A stretch of DNA of 64,000 nucleotides from NCBI RefSeq assembly GCF_004345825.1, contig NZ_SLXM01000001.1, positions 620,001-684,000 of the forward strand, given 5' to 3'. Below the pieces are notes generated by a model. The model worked only from the letters and a program-made list of their open reading frames with translations, was not told the origin of the DNA and did no database searches. This DNA is from Tenacibaculum skagerrakense (GTDB taxonomy: Bacteria; Bacteroidota; Bacteroidia; Flavobacteriales; Flavobacteriaceae). Position numbers and translations under genes: made by a program. This document shows, piece by piece, positions 1 through 7,755 of this stretch; within the stretch, counting starts at the first letter, position 1; every line of letters begins with the position of its first letter.

Positions 1-100
1 TTTTGTTATTCTTTGCATCTTTTTTGTAACTAATAACCATCAAAATAACAAAAGCAACTACAAAGATGCTAGCAAATATAATTCTTCCAGTGGTAAACAT
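1..100 (-). CDS. Small membrane protein, 3' end outside the window
   Basis: Reading the minus strand from the ATG at 98-100 gives 33 codons with no stop before the window edge. The peptide starts MFTTGRIIFASIFVVAFVIL and continues through a single hydrophobic segment (about residues 6-24) into the basic stretch SYKKDAKNNK. This looks like an N-terminal membrane anchor with a charged cytoplasmic tail, a common layout for small flavobacterial proteins. It is divergent from the SDR gene at 192. The function is not recognised and the true length is unknown. Confidence 0.5.
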   Translation of the reverse strand, partial: MFTTGRIIFASIFVVAFVILMVISYKKDAKNNK

Positions 101-191
101 TTTAAAGGCTATTAGTGAAGACATAAATTACTTGTTTTAATATAAATTTTGTTACTGTAAACTTTGTATTTTTAGCAAAAGTACTAATTAA

Positions 192-908
192 ATGAAAAAA
201 GCAATCGTTTTTGGGGCATCATCTGGTATTGGAAAAGAACTTACTGAAGTTTTAATTAAAAATAACTATAAAGTAGCCATAACAGGTAGGCGATTAGATA
301 AGTTAAAAGAGTTAGCAGATAAATACCCAGACCAAATTAGTATTAAGCAAAATGATATTCAACAGACAGATGAAGTTGAAAAAGTTCTTAATGAAATTGT
401 AGAAGAGTTTGGAGAAATTGACTTAATAGTTCAGTCTTCTGGTGTAGCTTATATTAACCCTAAGTTAGAGTGGGATAAGGAAGAAGATACAATTTTAACC
501 AATGTTTTAGGGGTTACCAAACTATACGATTTAGCGTATAATTTATTTAGAAAACAAGGATATGGTCATTTGGCAGGTATTTCATCAATAGCTTCCATTC
601 GAGGGAATAGGGGAGCGCCTGCTTATTTTTCATCTAAAGCTTATCAGAAAGCATATTTGGAAAGTCTGTACATAAAAACCAAAACGTCTAAAAAAGTTGT
701 TATCACAGATATTCGACCAGGTTTTGTAGATACTGCAATGGCTGTTGGAGATGGAATTTTTTGGATGGTTCCTTTAGAAAAAGCGGCTAAACAGATTTTT
801 AATGCTATAAAACGTAAAAAACGAGTGGCTTATATTTCTAAACGATGGGGATTAATAGCTTTTGCGTTAAAGCTTATGCCAGCTTGGTTGTTGAAAAAAG
901 TCTTTTAA
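192..908 (+). CDS. Short-chain dehydrogenase/reductase (SDR) family protein
   Basis: The 238-residue length is normal for a classical SDR, an NAD(P)H-dependent oxidoreductase with a Rossmann fold. The nucleotide-binding motif GASSGIG lies at residues 8-14, an Asn-Asp pair near 54-55 sits where the cofactor-contact Asp is expected, and the active site has Ser near 131-132 with Tyr145-xxx-Lys149 (YFSSK). GRR after the second strand suggests a preference for NADP. The usual NNAG motif is replaced by QSSG. The C-terminus is hydrophobic and basic, which could mean membrane association. The substrate cannot be read from the sequence. It stands just upstream of the pyrophosphohydrolase at 953 and may be co-transcribed with it. 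Confidence 0.9.
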   Translation: MKKAIVFGASSGIGKELTEVLIKNNYKVAITGRRLDKLKELADKYPDQISIKQNDIQQTDEVEKVLNEIVEEFGEIDLIVQSSGVAYINPKLEWDKEEDTILTNVLGVTKLYDLAYNLFRKQGYGHLAGISSIASIRGNRGAPAYFSSKAYQKAYLESLYIKTKTSKKVVITDIRPGFVDTAMAVGDGIFWMVPLEKAAKQIFNAIKRKKRVAYISKRWGLIAFALKLMPAWLLKKVF

Positions 909-952
909 AACGAGAATAAGAAGCATATTTAATATAGAATAAATAGAATAGA

Positions 953-1342
953 ATGAAAGAAAAAATTCAAGCAGTTACCGAATTTCATGAAGCTTTTGGT
1001 TTGGGGTTAAACAAAAAACCAACCGTAACAATAGGAGAAGATAGGAAATTACTTCGTTTTAATTTGATGAAAGAGGAAAATGAAGAATATTTTGAAGCTG
1101 TTAAAAACAATGATTTAGTTGAAACAGCTGATGCTTTAGGTGATATGTTATATATCTTATGCGGTACTATTATTGAACATGGAATGCAACATAAAATCGA
1201 TGAGGTTTTTAACGAAATTCAAAAAAGCAACATGAGTAAGCTAGGTGAAAACGGAAAACCAATTTATCGAGAAGATGGTAAGGTGATGAAAGGACCTAAT
1301 TATTTTAAGCCAAATATTAAAGCAATTCTAAACCAAGAGTAA
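953..1342 (+). CDS. PRA-PH/MazG-superfamily nucleotide pyrophosphohydrolase-like protein
   Basis: The 129-residue all-helical protein carries the metal-binding signature of the all-alpha NTP pyrophosphatases: an EENEE run near residues 41-45 followed by ETADALGD near 58-65 (the ExxE...ExxD arrangement). Families with this fold hydrolyse NTPs or phosphoribosyl-ATP to the monophosphate and PPi. It is too short and lacks the partner domain for a histidine-pathway HisE/HisI, so a house-cleaning or phage-type nucleotide hydrolase is more likely. The stop codon (1340-1342) directly abuts the stop of the convergent gene at 1343, with no room for a terminator between them. Confidence 0.8.
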   Translation: MKEKIQAVTEFHEAFGLGLNKKPTVTIGEDRKLLRFNLMKEENEEYFEAVKNNDLVETADALGDMLYILCGTIIEHGMQHKIDEVFNEIQKSNMSKLGENGKPIYREDGKVMKGPNYFKPNIKAILNQE

Positions 1343-2305
1343 TTACATTCCTGGCTCATTAAAATTGGTTAAATCAGGTTCTGCAATTTTTTCTAAAGCA
1401 GCTTCAAGTTGTGATACGCTACTCACCATTTTTTCAATATTTCCTTCTTCATCTACAATTAAATGAGTTGGAAATTGACGAACCTGTACTTGGTCTTTCA
1501 TGTAAGATTCTTGGTTAGCAATTACAGGATGTCTAAATTCTTGTTTAGTTAAAAACTGAAGTAATTTATCCGATGTATCTGTAGCCATACTTAAAAATAC
1601 TACATCTTCATATGCTTCGTATTTGTCATACAACTTATTAAGCTTTGGAAATTCATTAACGCTTGCTTTAGAATTTATTTCCCAACAAGTTACTATTACT
1701 ATTTTGCCATTTGTAGACGCACTTGAGAAGCGATTTCCATTAATGTCTGAAAATTTAAATTCAGGTAATTTTTGTCCTATTCGATTAAAGTAAGCATATG
1801 CTATATCAGCCTCTTCTTTAATATGGGTAATTATTTTAGGATTTTTTACATCTTCGATTTTGTATAATTGATACATTACATTAGCAGAAAGTAACTTAAG
1901 AGGAGCAAAACTACCAGAGGTTAAATCACTTAAAAAGTCACCTTTGTTAATTTCCTTACCTTCGTTATCCAATGGAATAAAATCAGAAGACAGGTTGATG
2001 TTATCAATGTAATAGGTTTCCCATTTTGGAAAGTTTGATAAAATGGTAGCTACATCTGGGAAAAGATCATTATTACTAGTGTCAGTATCTATATCAGAAT
2101 TATCTGTACTATCAACATCATCAGAATCGTCAGCATCATCTTCTTTTAAAGTATCATTAGAATCAGTGCTAGAATTTAGTGCAGTTTTTTCTTCAACAAG
2201 AAAATCTAATTCATCATTGTTTTGTTGATTAAAATTAGTCAATATATAAAAGGTGATGCCGAAGGCAACAGCCATTGTAACAATAGTAATTAGAATGTTT
2301 TTCAT
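1343..2305 (-). CDS. Membrane-anchored thioredoxin-like (redoxin/TlpA fold) protein lacking CxxC
   Basis: The protein has an N-terminal transmembrane anchor (residues 3-23), then a low-complexity linker very rich in Asp and Ser (about 45-80), then a C-terminal redoxin domain (about 178-305). The redoxin fold is supported by the order of elements: LPEFKFSDINGN, a strand KIVIVTCW, helix FPKLNKLYDKY, and the cis-proline loop RQFPTHLIVDEEGNI (Pro279). TlpA/ResA-type proteins normally have WCxxC at the active site. Here it reads C207-W-E-I-N, so only one cysteine remains and the disulfide chemistry is probably lost. It likely faces the periplasm. A binding or peroxidase-like role is possible but not shown. 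Confidence 0.75.
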   Translation of the reverse strand: MKNILITIVTMAVAFGITFYILTNFNQQNNDELDFLVEEKTALNSSTDSNDTLKEDDADDSDDVDSTDNSDIDTDTSNNDLFPDVATILSNFPKWETYYIDNINLSSDFIPLDNEGKEINKGDFLSDLTSGSFAPLKLLSANVMYQLYKIEDVKNPKIITHIKEEADIAYAYFNRIGQKLPEFKFSDINGNRFSSASTNGKIVIVTCWEINSKASVNEFPKLNKLYDKYEAYEDVVFLSMATDTSDKLLQFLTKQEFRHPVIANQESYMKDQVQVRQFPTHLIVDEEGNIEKMVSSVSQLEAALEKIAEPDLTNFNEPGM

Positions 2306-2387
2306 AATATTTTGTCCCGAACCTTTACAAATATATAAAAAAACATTGCAGATGTTATCTTTTCGTTATCAATTACTTATCTGCAAA

Positions 2388-3446
2388 CTAAATTTTAAGC
2401 CTCCATCCATGAGGGTCTTCAGAAATATTGTATTGAATGTTCATAAGCTTTTCTTTAAAGAATAAAGCATAAGAATTTTCGATTTTAGGCAGATCAAAAC
2501 TTTCACCTCCGTGGCTAAACCCAATAATAGGATTTACCACTGTAGCAGTTCCTGAACCAAAAATCTCTTTTAATTCGCCTTTTCTAGCAGCCTCTTTAAT
2601 TTCAGCTACAGTAACTCTTCTTATTTCAACTTTAATATTATTGTCCTCAGCAAGTTGGATTAGTGACTTTCTTGTAATACCATCTAATATTCTATCATTA
2701 TTAGGAGCTGTTAAAAGCGTATCGCCCACACGAAAGAAAATATTCATTGTTCCAGCTTCTTCTAAATATTCATGAGAATTGGCATCTGTCCAAATAATTT
2801 GCTGAAAACCTTGTTCATGAGCTAATTTTGTAGGGTAAAATTGAGCGGCATAATTACCTGCTGCTTTAGCAAACCCAACACCACCATCAGCGGCTCTACT
2901 ATATTGTTCAGCAAAAACTACTCTTACTTCTCCAGCGTAATAAGCTTGAGCAGGAGACAAGATAATCATGAATTTATACTCATTTGCAGGAGAGGCAGAA
3001 ATTGCTGGTTGAGTTGCAATCACAAATGGACGAATGTACATAGAATTACCAATTCCTTTTTTTATCCAGTCTTTATCTAAATTTAAAAGTTGCTTTAAAC
3101 CGTCGAAGAAATAATTTTCAGGAAATTCAGGAATAGCCAGACGAGCAGATGATTTATTAATTCTTTTAAAATTTTCATCAGGTCTAAATAAAAAGACATC
3201 ATCATTTTCGTCTTTGTACGCTTTCATTCCTTCAAAAACAGCTTGCCCATAATGAAAAACTCTAGCTGAAGGAGCCATTGAAATCTCTCCATAAGGTTTA
3301 ATAACTGGGGTTTGCCATTTGCCATCTTTATAATCACATTCAAACATGTAATCTGTAAAAACAGTTCCAAATACTAAATTGTTAAAATCTACAGTATCAA
3401 TTTTTGATTGTGAAATTGGAATAATTTGAATATTTGAAGTGCTCAT
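2388..3446 (-). CDS. ilvE: Branched-chain amino acid aminotransferase
   Basis: Class IV PLP aminotransferase that interconverts Leu, Ile and Val with their 2-oxo acids using 2-oxoglutarate/glutamate. The 352-residue length fits the large BCAT subgroup. The PLP lysine is Lys194 in GGVGFAKAAGNYAA, and the family signature EEAGTMNIFF follows. The motifs RVFHYGQAVFEGMKAY and FRPDENFKRINKSSARL are characteristic. The open frame extends 14 codons upstream, but the ATG at 3444-3446 (MSTSNIQII) was chosen because the homologous region begins there and the upstream segment looks like leader DNA. The gene is monocistronic by spacing. Confidence 0.93.
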   Translation of the reverse strand: MSTSNIQIIPISQSKIDTVDFNNLVFGTVFTDYMFECDYKDGKWQTPVIKPYGEISMAPSARVFHYGQAVFEGMKAYKDENDDVFLFRPDENFKRINKSSARLAIPEFPENYFFDGLKQLLNLDKDWIKKGIGNSMYIRPFVIATQPAISASPANEYKFMIILSPAQAYYAGEVRVVFAEQYSRAADGGVGFAKAAGNYAAQFYPTKLAHEQGFQQIIWTDANSHEYLEEAGTMNIFFRVGDTLLTAPNNDRILDGITRKSLIQLAEDNNIKVEIRRVTVAEIKEAARKGELKEIFGSGTATVVNPIIGFSHGGESFDLPKIENSYALFFKEKLMNIQYNISEDPHGWRLKI

Positions 3447-3533
3447 AAATAAAGATTTAGTTAATACCGCTAAAGTACAAAATAGCAACGAGTTTATAGA
3501 AGTAATTTAAGGATTCAAAGCAGTTTAAAGTTG

Positions 3534-3541
3534 TATCTTTA
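3534..3541 (+). promoter_or_regulatory. Probable -7 element of the DUF4920 lipoprotein gene
   Basis: TATCTTTA matches the Bacteroidetes -7 consensus TAnnTTTG at seven of eight positions and lies 28 nt before the ATG at 3570. No convincing TTTG was found at the right distance upstream. Confidence 0.4.
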
Positions 3542-3569
3542 CCACTTGAAACTTAATAATTAACTTATA

Positions 3570-4070
3570 ATGAAAAACTTACTTATTTTATTTTGTGGTT
3601 TATTTTTAGCTTTAATTTCTTGTAAATCTGAGAAAAAAGAAACACCAACTGAAAAAGAAACTATAGAAGTAACATACGCTTCTTTTGGGGAAAAAATCTC
3701 AGAAGAAGGAGCTTTATCTAAGGAACAGGCTTATGAAAAGTACAATTCAATGAATATTGGAGATACGCTAACAGTTAAGTTTGCTACTAAAATTAACGAA
3801 GTATGTTCTAAAAAAGGATGTTGGATGAAAGTTCCAGTTTCTGATTCTGAAGAGGTGATGGTTCGTTTTAAAGATTATGGTTTTTTTATGCCTTTAGATA
3901 GTAATGGTAAAGAAGTAATTATAGAAGGTAAAGCATTTATTCAAGAAACTTCTGTAGAAGATTTAAAGCATTATGCTAAAGATGCTGGTAAATCAGAAGA
4001 AGAAATAGCAAAAATTACTGAGCCAAAAAAGGAAAAAACGTTCCTAGCACACGGAGTTTTATTAAAATAA
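3570..4070 (+). CDS. DUF4920-type lipoprotein
   Basis: The 166-residue protein has a type II signal peptide with lipobox LISC (Cys18), followed by a charged Lys/Glu linker. The folded part begins near residue 35 (ASFGEKISEEGALS) and contains the pattern EVCSKKGCWMKVP, a Cys-x4-Cys-Trp element, then MVRFKDYGFFMP and a C-terminal FLAHGVLLK. This layout matches what I recall of DUF4920 proteins in Bacteroidetes. The paired cysteines could bind metal or form a disulfide; the biochemical role is unknown. It should sit on the inner leaflet of the outer membrane or the periplasmic face. mnmD starts 1 bp after its stop, so the two are probably co-transcribed. Confidence 0.8.
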   Translation: MKNLLILFCGLFLALISCKSEKKETPTEKETIEVTYASFGEKISEEGALSKEQAYEKYNSMNIGDTLTVKFATKINEVCSKKGCWMKVPVSDSEEVMVRFKDYGFFMPLDSNGKEVIIEGKAFIQETSVEDLKHYAKDAGKSEEEIAKITEPKKEKTFLAHGVLLK

Positions 4071-4071
4071 T

Positions 4072-4725
4072 TTGAAAAGAGAAATTATCATAACTTCTGA
4101 TGGTTCAACAACCATTCATCTCCCTGCTTGGAATGAACAATACCATTCCAAGCATGGAGCTATTCAAGAAGCTTATCATGTTTTTATAAAACATGGTTTA
4201 GAATATGTTTCTCTTGAAAAAATAGCAGTTTTAGAGATTGGGTTTGGTACAGGTCTTAATTGCTTTATTACCTATTTAGAATCCAATAAAGAAATTGAAT
4301 ATGTTGGCGTTGAAGCCTATCCTGTTGCTGGAGAAGAAATAAATAAATTAAATTATGTGTCCGAGTTAAAAGCGGAAGATAATTCAAGTGTTTTTAATAA
4401 AATACACAAGGTTTCTTGGGAAACACGTCATCAAATTCAGGAAAACTTTTACTTGACAAAACGTCAACAGTTTTTTAAAGATATTGAAGATGTTGAAGCT
4501 TTCAACCTTATTTATTTTGACGCTTTTGGAGCAAGAGTTCAGCCAGAATTATGGACAGAAGAAATCTTTGAAAAGATGTTTAAAGCTCTGAAAAGTGGTG
4601 GTGTTTTAGTTACTTATGCTGCCAAAGGAAGTGTTAGAAGAGCTATGGAAGCAGTTGGTTTTTTGGTAGAAAGATTGCCAGGACCTCCAGGAAAAAGAGA
4701 AATGTTACGAGCTATTAAAAATTAA
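4072..4725 (+). CDS. mnmD: tRNA 5-methylaminomethyl-2-thiouridine methyltransferase (MnmD)
   Basis: SAM-dependent methyltransferase that completes mnm5s2U34 in the tRNA anticodon, the activity found in the MnmC N-terminal domain. It is a stand-alone 217-residue MnmD without the FAD oxidase domain, as is usual in Bacteroidetes. The SAM motif LEIGFGTGLN is at residues 54-63, the acidic strand YVGVEAYP follows, and the family-specific FDAFGARVQPELW and LVTYAAKGSVRRAMEAVGF blocks end in the conserved LPGPPGKREM. The start is TTG at 4072, one base after the preceding stop; no ATG lies close enough to keep the N-terminal beta strand. Confidence 0.9.
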   Translation: MKREIIITSDGSTTIHLPAWNEQYHSKHGAIQEAYHVFIKHGLEYVSLEKIAVLEIGFGTGLNCFITYLESNKEIEYVGVEAYPVAGEEINKLNYVSELKAEDNSSVFNKIHKVSWETRHQIQENFYLTKRQQFFKDIEDVEAFNLIYFDAFGARVQPELWTEEIFEKMFKALKSGGVLVTYAAKGSVRRAMEAVGFLVERLPGPPGKREMLRAIKN

Positions 4726-4745
4726 TCAATCAAAATATTCGTTAG

Positions 4746-4868
4746 ATGAAACGTTTCGGAAATAGAAAAAAATCTAATCCAAAAAAAGGATTGTTTTTGG
4801 TAATACTATTAGCAATTGCACTATTTTTATTTTTTAATGCAGAAAAACTTATCAGTCGCCTGTTTTAA
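4746..4868 (+). CDS. 40-residue single-span membrane protein
   Basis: A short frame starts with the ATG at 4746-4748 and ends with TAA at 4866-4868. The peptide is MKRFGNRKKSNPKKG, then a hydrophobic span of about 19 residues (LFLVILLAIALFLFF), then NAEKLISRLF. It follows the positive-inside rule with a basic N-terminus in the cytoplasm. The stop is followed immediately by the ATG of the next gene at 4869, and it lies 20 bp after mnmD. This tight packing makes translation as part of a mnmD-trmN6 operon likely. No function is recognised. Confidence 0.65.
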   Translation: MKRFGNRKKSNPKKGLFLVILLAIALFLFFNAEKLISRLF

Positions 4869-5588
4869 ATGAAGCCATTTAAGTTTAAAGAATTTACTGT
4901 TTACCAAGATAAAACAGCTATGAAAATAGGAACAGACGCTGTTTTATTAGGAGCTTGGTGTTCCATTTCAAAATTTCCAGATAGTATATTAGATGTTGGA
5001 GCCGGAACAGGTGTAGTTGCTTTAATGTTAGCTCAAAGAACAGATGCTATGACTATAGATGCTGTTGAAATTAACGAATATGCTTACGAACAAACTGTTG
5101 AGAATTTTGAGAGATCTGATTGGGGAGATCGTTTGTTTTGTTACAATGCATCATTTCAAGAATTTGCAGAAGAGTTTAGTGAAGAAGAAGAAACGTATGA
5201 ACTGATTGTTTCTAATCCGCCTTTTTATACAGATGATTATGAAACTGATAATAATGCTAGAAATGAAGCTCGTTTTACTTCGTCGTTAAGTTTTCAAGAT
5301 TTATTAAGTGGAGTTAATAGTTTATTAGAAGATAATGGAGTTTTTGCTACTATTATTCCTTTTAAAGAAGAGAAAAGCTTTGTTCAGTTGGCGTTGACTT
5401 TTAATTTACATTTAAATAGAGTTTGTAGAGTAAGAGGTAACGAAAACTCAGAATTAAAGAGAAGTTTATTAGAGTTTTCTTATGAAAAAAATGAGCTAAT
5501 CTCCGAAGAACTTGTAATTGAAAAAGAAAGGCATCAGTACACCGATGCCTATATTGAACTTACTAAGGATTTTTATTTGAAAATGTAA
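4869..5588 (+). CDS. tRNA1(Val) adenine-37 N6-methyltransferase-type protein (TrmN6/YfiC)
   Basis: A 239-residue SAM-dependent N6-adenine methyltransferase with MKPFKFKEFTVYQDKTAMKIGTD at the N-terminus, the SAM motif LDVGAGTGVVALML (about 41-54), and the catalytic NPPF (116-119) in IVSNPPFYTDD that marks N6-adenine methylases. The family modifies A37 of tRNA1(Val) in enterobacteria, so this assignment is by family. It sits in a run of tRNA-modification and small membrane genes. It is convergent with the nitroreductase gene, whose stop lies only 3 bp away. Confidence 0.88.
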   Translation: MKPFKFKEFTVYQDKTAMKIGTDAVLLGAWCSISKFPDSILDVGAGTGVVALMLAQRTDAMTIDAVEINEYAYEQTVENFERSDWGDRLFCYNASFQEFAEEFSEEEETYELIVSNPPFYTDDYETDNNARNEARFTSSLSFQDLLSGVNSLLEDNGVFATIIPFKEEKSFVQLALTFNLHLNRVCRVRGNENSELKRSLLEFSYEKNELISEELVIEKERHQYTDAYIELTKDFYLKM

Positions 5589-5591
5589 GTA

Positions 5592-6266
5592 TTATTTCCA
5601 ACTCACAATATCTTTAAAATTCCTTCTTGATTTTGCTCTAGCTGGTTCCTCTTTTCGATAACCGAAAGCAACCATATAAGACAATCCATATTTTGTTGTG
5701 TCAACATCAAATTTGTCTTGTAATAATTTTTCTAATTTCTCTTCATGAAATCCTTCAATTGGACAGCTATCAATTCCAACTAAAGCAGCAGCAGTCATCA
5801 TATTTCCTAGAGCAATGTAGGTTTGTTTAGAAGCCCAATCAAATAGCTTTTTGTCAGTATCTAAATTGAAATCTCTTTCTTGAAACTCTCTGTAAAATTT
5901 AGAATACATTTCTATAACATCTTCTGGAAGTTGCTTTACATCTTTCATCATATGATTGATATATTCACTATCCCATTTAGTCATAGGAGATTTCATGCTT
6001 AATCCCAATATAAAATGACTAGCTGTATCTAATTTTAATGGAGCTCCCCAAGCTAAGGGCTTTAGAGCTTCACGTAATTCTTTGTCTTGTACAACTACAA
6101 AATGCCATGGCTCAAATCCAAAGGAACTAGGAGATAAATGAGCAGTTTTTAAGATAAAGTTAATTTCATCGTCAGATAAATGTTTTGTTGCATCAAATTC
6201 TTTAGTGGCGTGTCTAAATTGAAAAGCCTCTAAAACTTCTTCTTTGGTAATATTGGTAGTACTCAT
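5592..6266 (-). CDS. NAD(P)H-dependent nitroreductase-family flavoprotein
   Basis: The 224-residue protein fits the FMN-dependent nitroreductase family (NfsB/dihydropteridine reductase-like). FMN-binding features include RHATKEFD near residues 18-25, the SPSSFGFEPWHFVVV segment (about 46-60), and the C-terminal block GIDSCPIEGF with AFGYRKEEP. Members reduce nitro compounds or quinones with NAD(P)H and work as cytoplasmic dimers. It is divergent from an HxlR regulator, a pairing usual for electrophile- or redox-induced reductases. A palindrome covers its predicted transcription start (6275-6295). Confidence 0.9.
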   Translation of the reverse strand: MSTTNITKEEVLEAFQFRHATKEFDATKHLSDDEINFILKTAHLSPSSFGFEPWHFVVVQDKELREALKPLAWGAPLKLDTASHFILGLSMKSPMTKWDSEYINHMMKDVKQLPEDVIEMYSKFYREFQERDFNLDTDKKLFDWASKQTYIALGNMMTAAALVGIDSCPIEGFHEEKLEKLLQDKFDVDTTKYGLSYMVAFGYRKEEPARAKSRRNFKDIVSWK

Positions 6267-6274
6267 AAAAATAT

Positions 6275-6295
6275 TAACTATAAAAATTATAGTTA
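6275..6295. promoter_or_regulatory. Palindromic operator between nitroreductase and HxlR genes
   Basis: The 21-bp sequence is a perfect inverted repeat: TAACTATAA, three A bases, TTATAGTTA. It lies just downstream of the minus-strand -7 element (6296-6303), over the expected start of the nitroreductase transcript, and about 13 bp upstream of the plus-strand -7 element. A further half-site-like TTATAGTTT lies at 6305-6313. HxlR proteins are winged-helix dimers that bind such palindromes, so this is most likely the site for the regulator at 6363. Confidence 0.7.
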
Positions 6296-6303
6296 CAAAA
6301 TTA
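6296..6303 (-). promoter_or_regulatory. -7 element of the nitroreductase gene
   Basis: On the minus strand this reads TAATTTTG, an exact match to TAnnTTTG, 29 nt upstream of the ATG at 6266 and immediately next to the 21-bp palindrome. Confidence 0.6.
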
Positions 6304-6307
6304 TTTA

Positions 6308-6315
6308 TAGTTTTG
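6308..6315 (+). promoter_or_regulatory. -7 element of the HxlR regulator gene
   Basis: TAGTTTTG matches TAnnTTTG exactly and lies 47 nt before the ATG at 6363. The palindrome at 6275-6295 would fall across the -33 region of this promoter, which allows autoregulation. Confidence 0.5.
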
Positions 6316-6362
6316 TGTTCTCACAATAACGGTCAAAAAGGATAGTATAAATTTAATTAGGT

Positions 6363-6701
6363 ATGCATAGTTTTAAAGGAAAGGAATATCCCTGTTGTAC
6401 AAGTTTGACAATGGGTATTATCGGAGGAAAATGGAAAACGGTAATTTTATTTTATTTAATTGAAGGAAAGTTGCGTTACAGCGAGTTGCGAAAAAAAATG
6501 GGAACAGTAACAGAGAGAACGTTGAGTTTACAATTACAACAATTGCAAGACGATGGAGTGATTCATAGAGAAGTTTTTTATAGTAAACCACCTTTAAAAG
6601 TAGAATATTCCTTAACTGAATTTGGAAAAACGTTGATTCCACTTTTAGAGGCAATAGCGCATTGGGGAGATTATGCTATAGCAAATCATTCAGAGAACTA
6701 A
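6363..6701 (+). CDS. HxlR-family winged-helix transcriptional regulator
   Basis: The 112-residue protein has the standard HxlR plan: an N-terminal Cys (here Cys11-Cys12 in EYPCCTSL), GGKWKTVILFYL, RYSELRKKMGTVTERTLSLQLQQLQDDGVI as helix-turn-helix, and the wing KPPLKVEYSLTEFGKTLIPLL. Known members sense electrophiles or oxidants through the N-terminal Cys (as in YodB/HypR) and control adjacent reductases. Divergence from the nitroreductase at 6266 and the shared palindrome support that role here; the inducing signal is unknown. Confidence 0.92.
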   Translation: MHSFKGKEYPCCTSLTMGIIGGKWKTVILFYLIEGKLRYSELRKKMGTVTERTLSLQLQQLQDDGVIHREVFYSKPPLKVEYSLTEFGKTLIPLLEAIAHWGDYAIANHSEN

Positions 6702-6707
6702 AGTCGC

Positions 6708-7325
6708 TTACTTATTTGAACTGAATAAGGTATCAACAATAATTTTTGCAGCTATTTTACTACCTTTTTCAGAGGGATGAAATCCGTCTGACCCATAAAA
6801 TGAATAATCTTTGTTTTTTTCAACATAAGATTTCCAATATTCACCAACTGGAATAAGAGTTGCACTATTAAGATTGGCTGCTTCTTTGTGGTTTTTGATA
6901 ACGTTGTTAAAAGTATTATAGTAGGTTAAAGAAGGCCATACCATAAAATAGCAAAGTTGAGAATTGCTTGATTTAGATAGTTTTTGAAGTTTCTCTCCAT
7001 AATCAACTAACATTTTTCTTCCAGTATCTTGTGAAGAAGGACCTTGCTGAATTATAATATAATCAAAGCTTTTGCTTTTAAGTAATTTTTGAATTTTACC
7101 TTCTTTCCAATGATCTTCAATAGCATAGTTAGGAAACGCTATCATTTGAGTAGTAATAATTATTTCTTTATTTTTCTTAGCGTACTCTACCACTAAGTTA
7201 GGTAAATTATTGTAGTAGGTAAGGCTATTACCTATAAACAAAATAGCATACTCTTTAGTTGTTTTTGATTGACCGTTTATAAATTGATAACAAACGAATA
7301 AGAAGCAAACAAAGAATTTTTTCAT
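6708..7325 (-). CDS. Secreted SGNH/GDSL-family hydrolase
   Basis: The 205-residue protein starts with a signal peptide (MKKFFVCFLFVCYQFINGQS). The SGNH blocks are present: block I as IGNSLT with the catalytic Ser34, an Asn-containing NNLPN segment, a Gly region in IIIQQGPSSQ, and block V as SDGFHPSEKG with Asp180 and His183. Such enzymes are esterases, lipases or carbohydrate deacetylases. The substrate is not determinable. It lies 16 bp upstream (in transcript order, downstream) of the small secreted protein at 7342, so the two may share an mRNA. Confidence 0.85.
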   Translation of the reverse strand: MKKFFVCFLFVCYQFINGQSKTTKEYAILFIGNSLTYYNNLPNLVVEYAKKNKEIIITTQMIAFPNYAIEDHWKEGKIQKLLKSKSFDYIIIQQGPSSQDTGRKMLVDYGEKLQKLSKSSNSQLCYFMVWPSLTYYNTFNNVIKNHKEAANLNSATLIPVGEYWKSYVEKNKDYSFYGSDGFHPSEKGSKIAAKIIVDTLFSSNK

Positions 7326-7341
7326 GTGATGACATTAAAAT

Positions 7342-7755
7342 TTACTCAACTCTAGTTAGTAGAATTGACTCATAATCCTCAAATTTAGTTGAGTGCGTAG
7401 TTTTTTTATAAGCTATACCAAATTTCATGGTGTTTTTACCTTGAAATTCTGCCAAACAATTAAGTGTTCTGATAACATCACCATTCATATACGAAATGAT
7501 AATATCTATTTGATAAGGTGCTTTTTTAGAATTGAATTTATAGGTTGCTTTTGCTTCTTTTCCTTTGAATGTAAAACTTTGGCCACCCATTTTTTTTCCT
7601 TCAAATTCCATTGTCAAATACCCATCTTTATCAAAAGTCATAAATCCGATTTCGCCTTTATCTTCTCCAGACCATTTACCAATAATATCAGATTCTTCAG
7701 ATTTTGTGATGAATGAAAAAAAAGGTATCAATAAAAGTAGGATGTACTTTTTCAT
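7342..7755 (-). CDS. Small secreted lipocalin-like protein of unknown function
   Basis: The frame begins at 7785, but the ATG at 7753-7755 is preferred because it starts a typical signal peptide (MKKYILLLLIPFFSFITKSE). The mature part (about 118 residues) begins with DIIGKWSGED, the GxW start common to lipocalin-like and other small beta-barrel proteins, and continues in alternating strands (MTFDKDGYLTMEFEGKKM, SFTFKGKEAKATYKFN, IDIIISYMNGDVIRTLNCLAEF). No catalytic motif is visible. It probably precedes the SGNH hydrolase gene in one transcript. Confidence 0.6.
   Translation of the reverse strand: MKKYILLLLIPFFSFITKSEESDIIGKWSGEDKGEIGFMTFDKDGYLTMEFEGKKMGGQSFTFKGKEAKATYKFNSKKAPYQIDIIISYMNGDVIRTLNCLAEFQGKNTMKFGIAYKKTTHSTKFEDYESILLTRVE

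Noticed and set aside
2253..2465. Plus-strand frame between the redoxin and ilvE genes
   Set aside because: It overlaps both minus-strand genes and the short AT-rich gap, and has no typical protein features.
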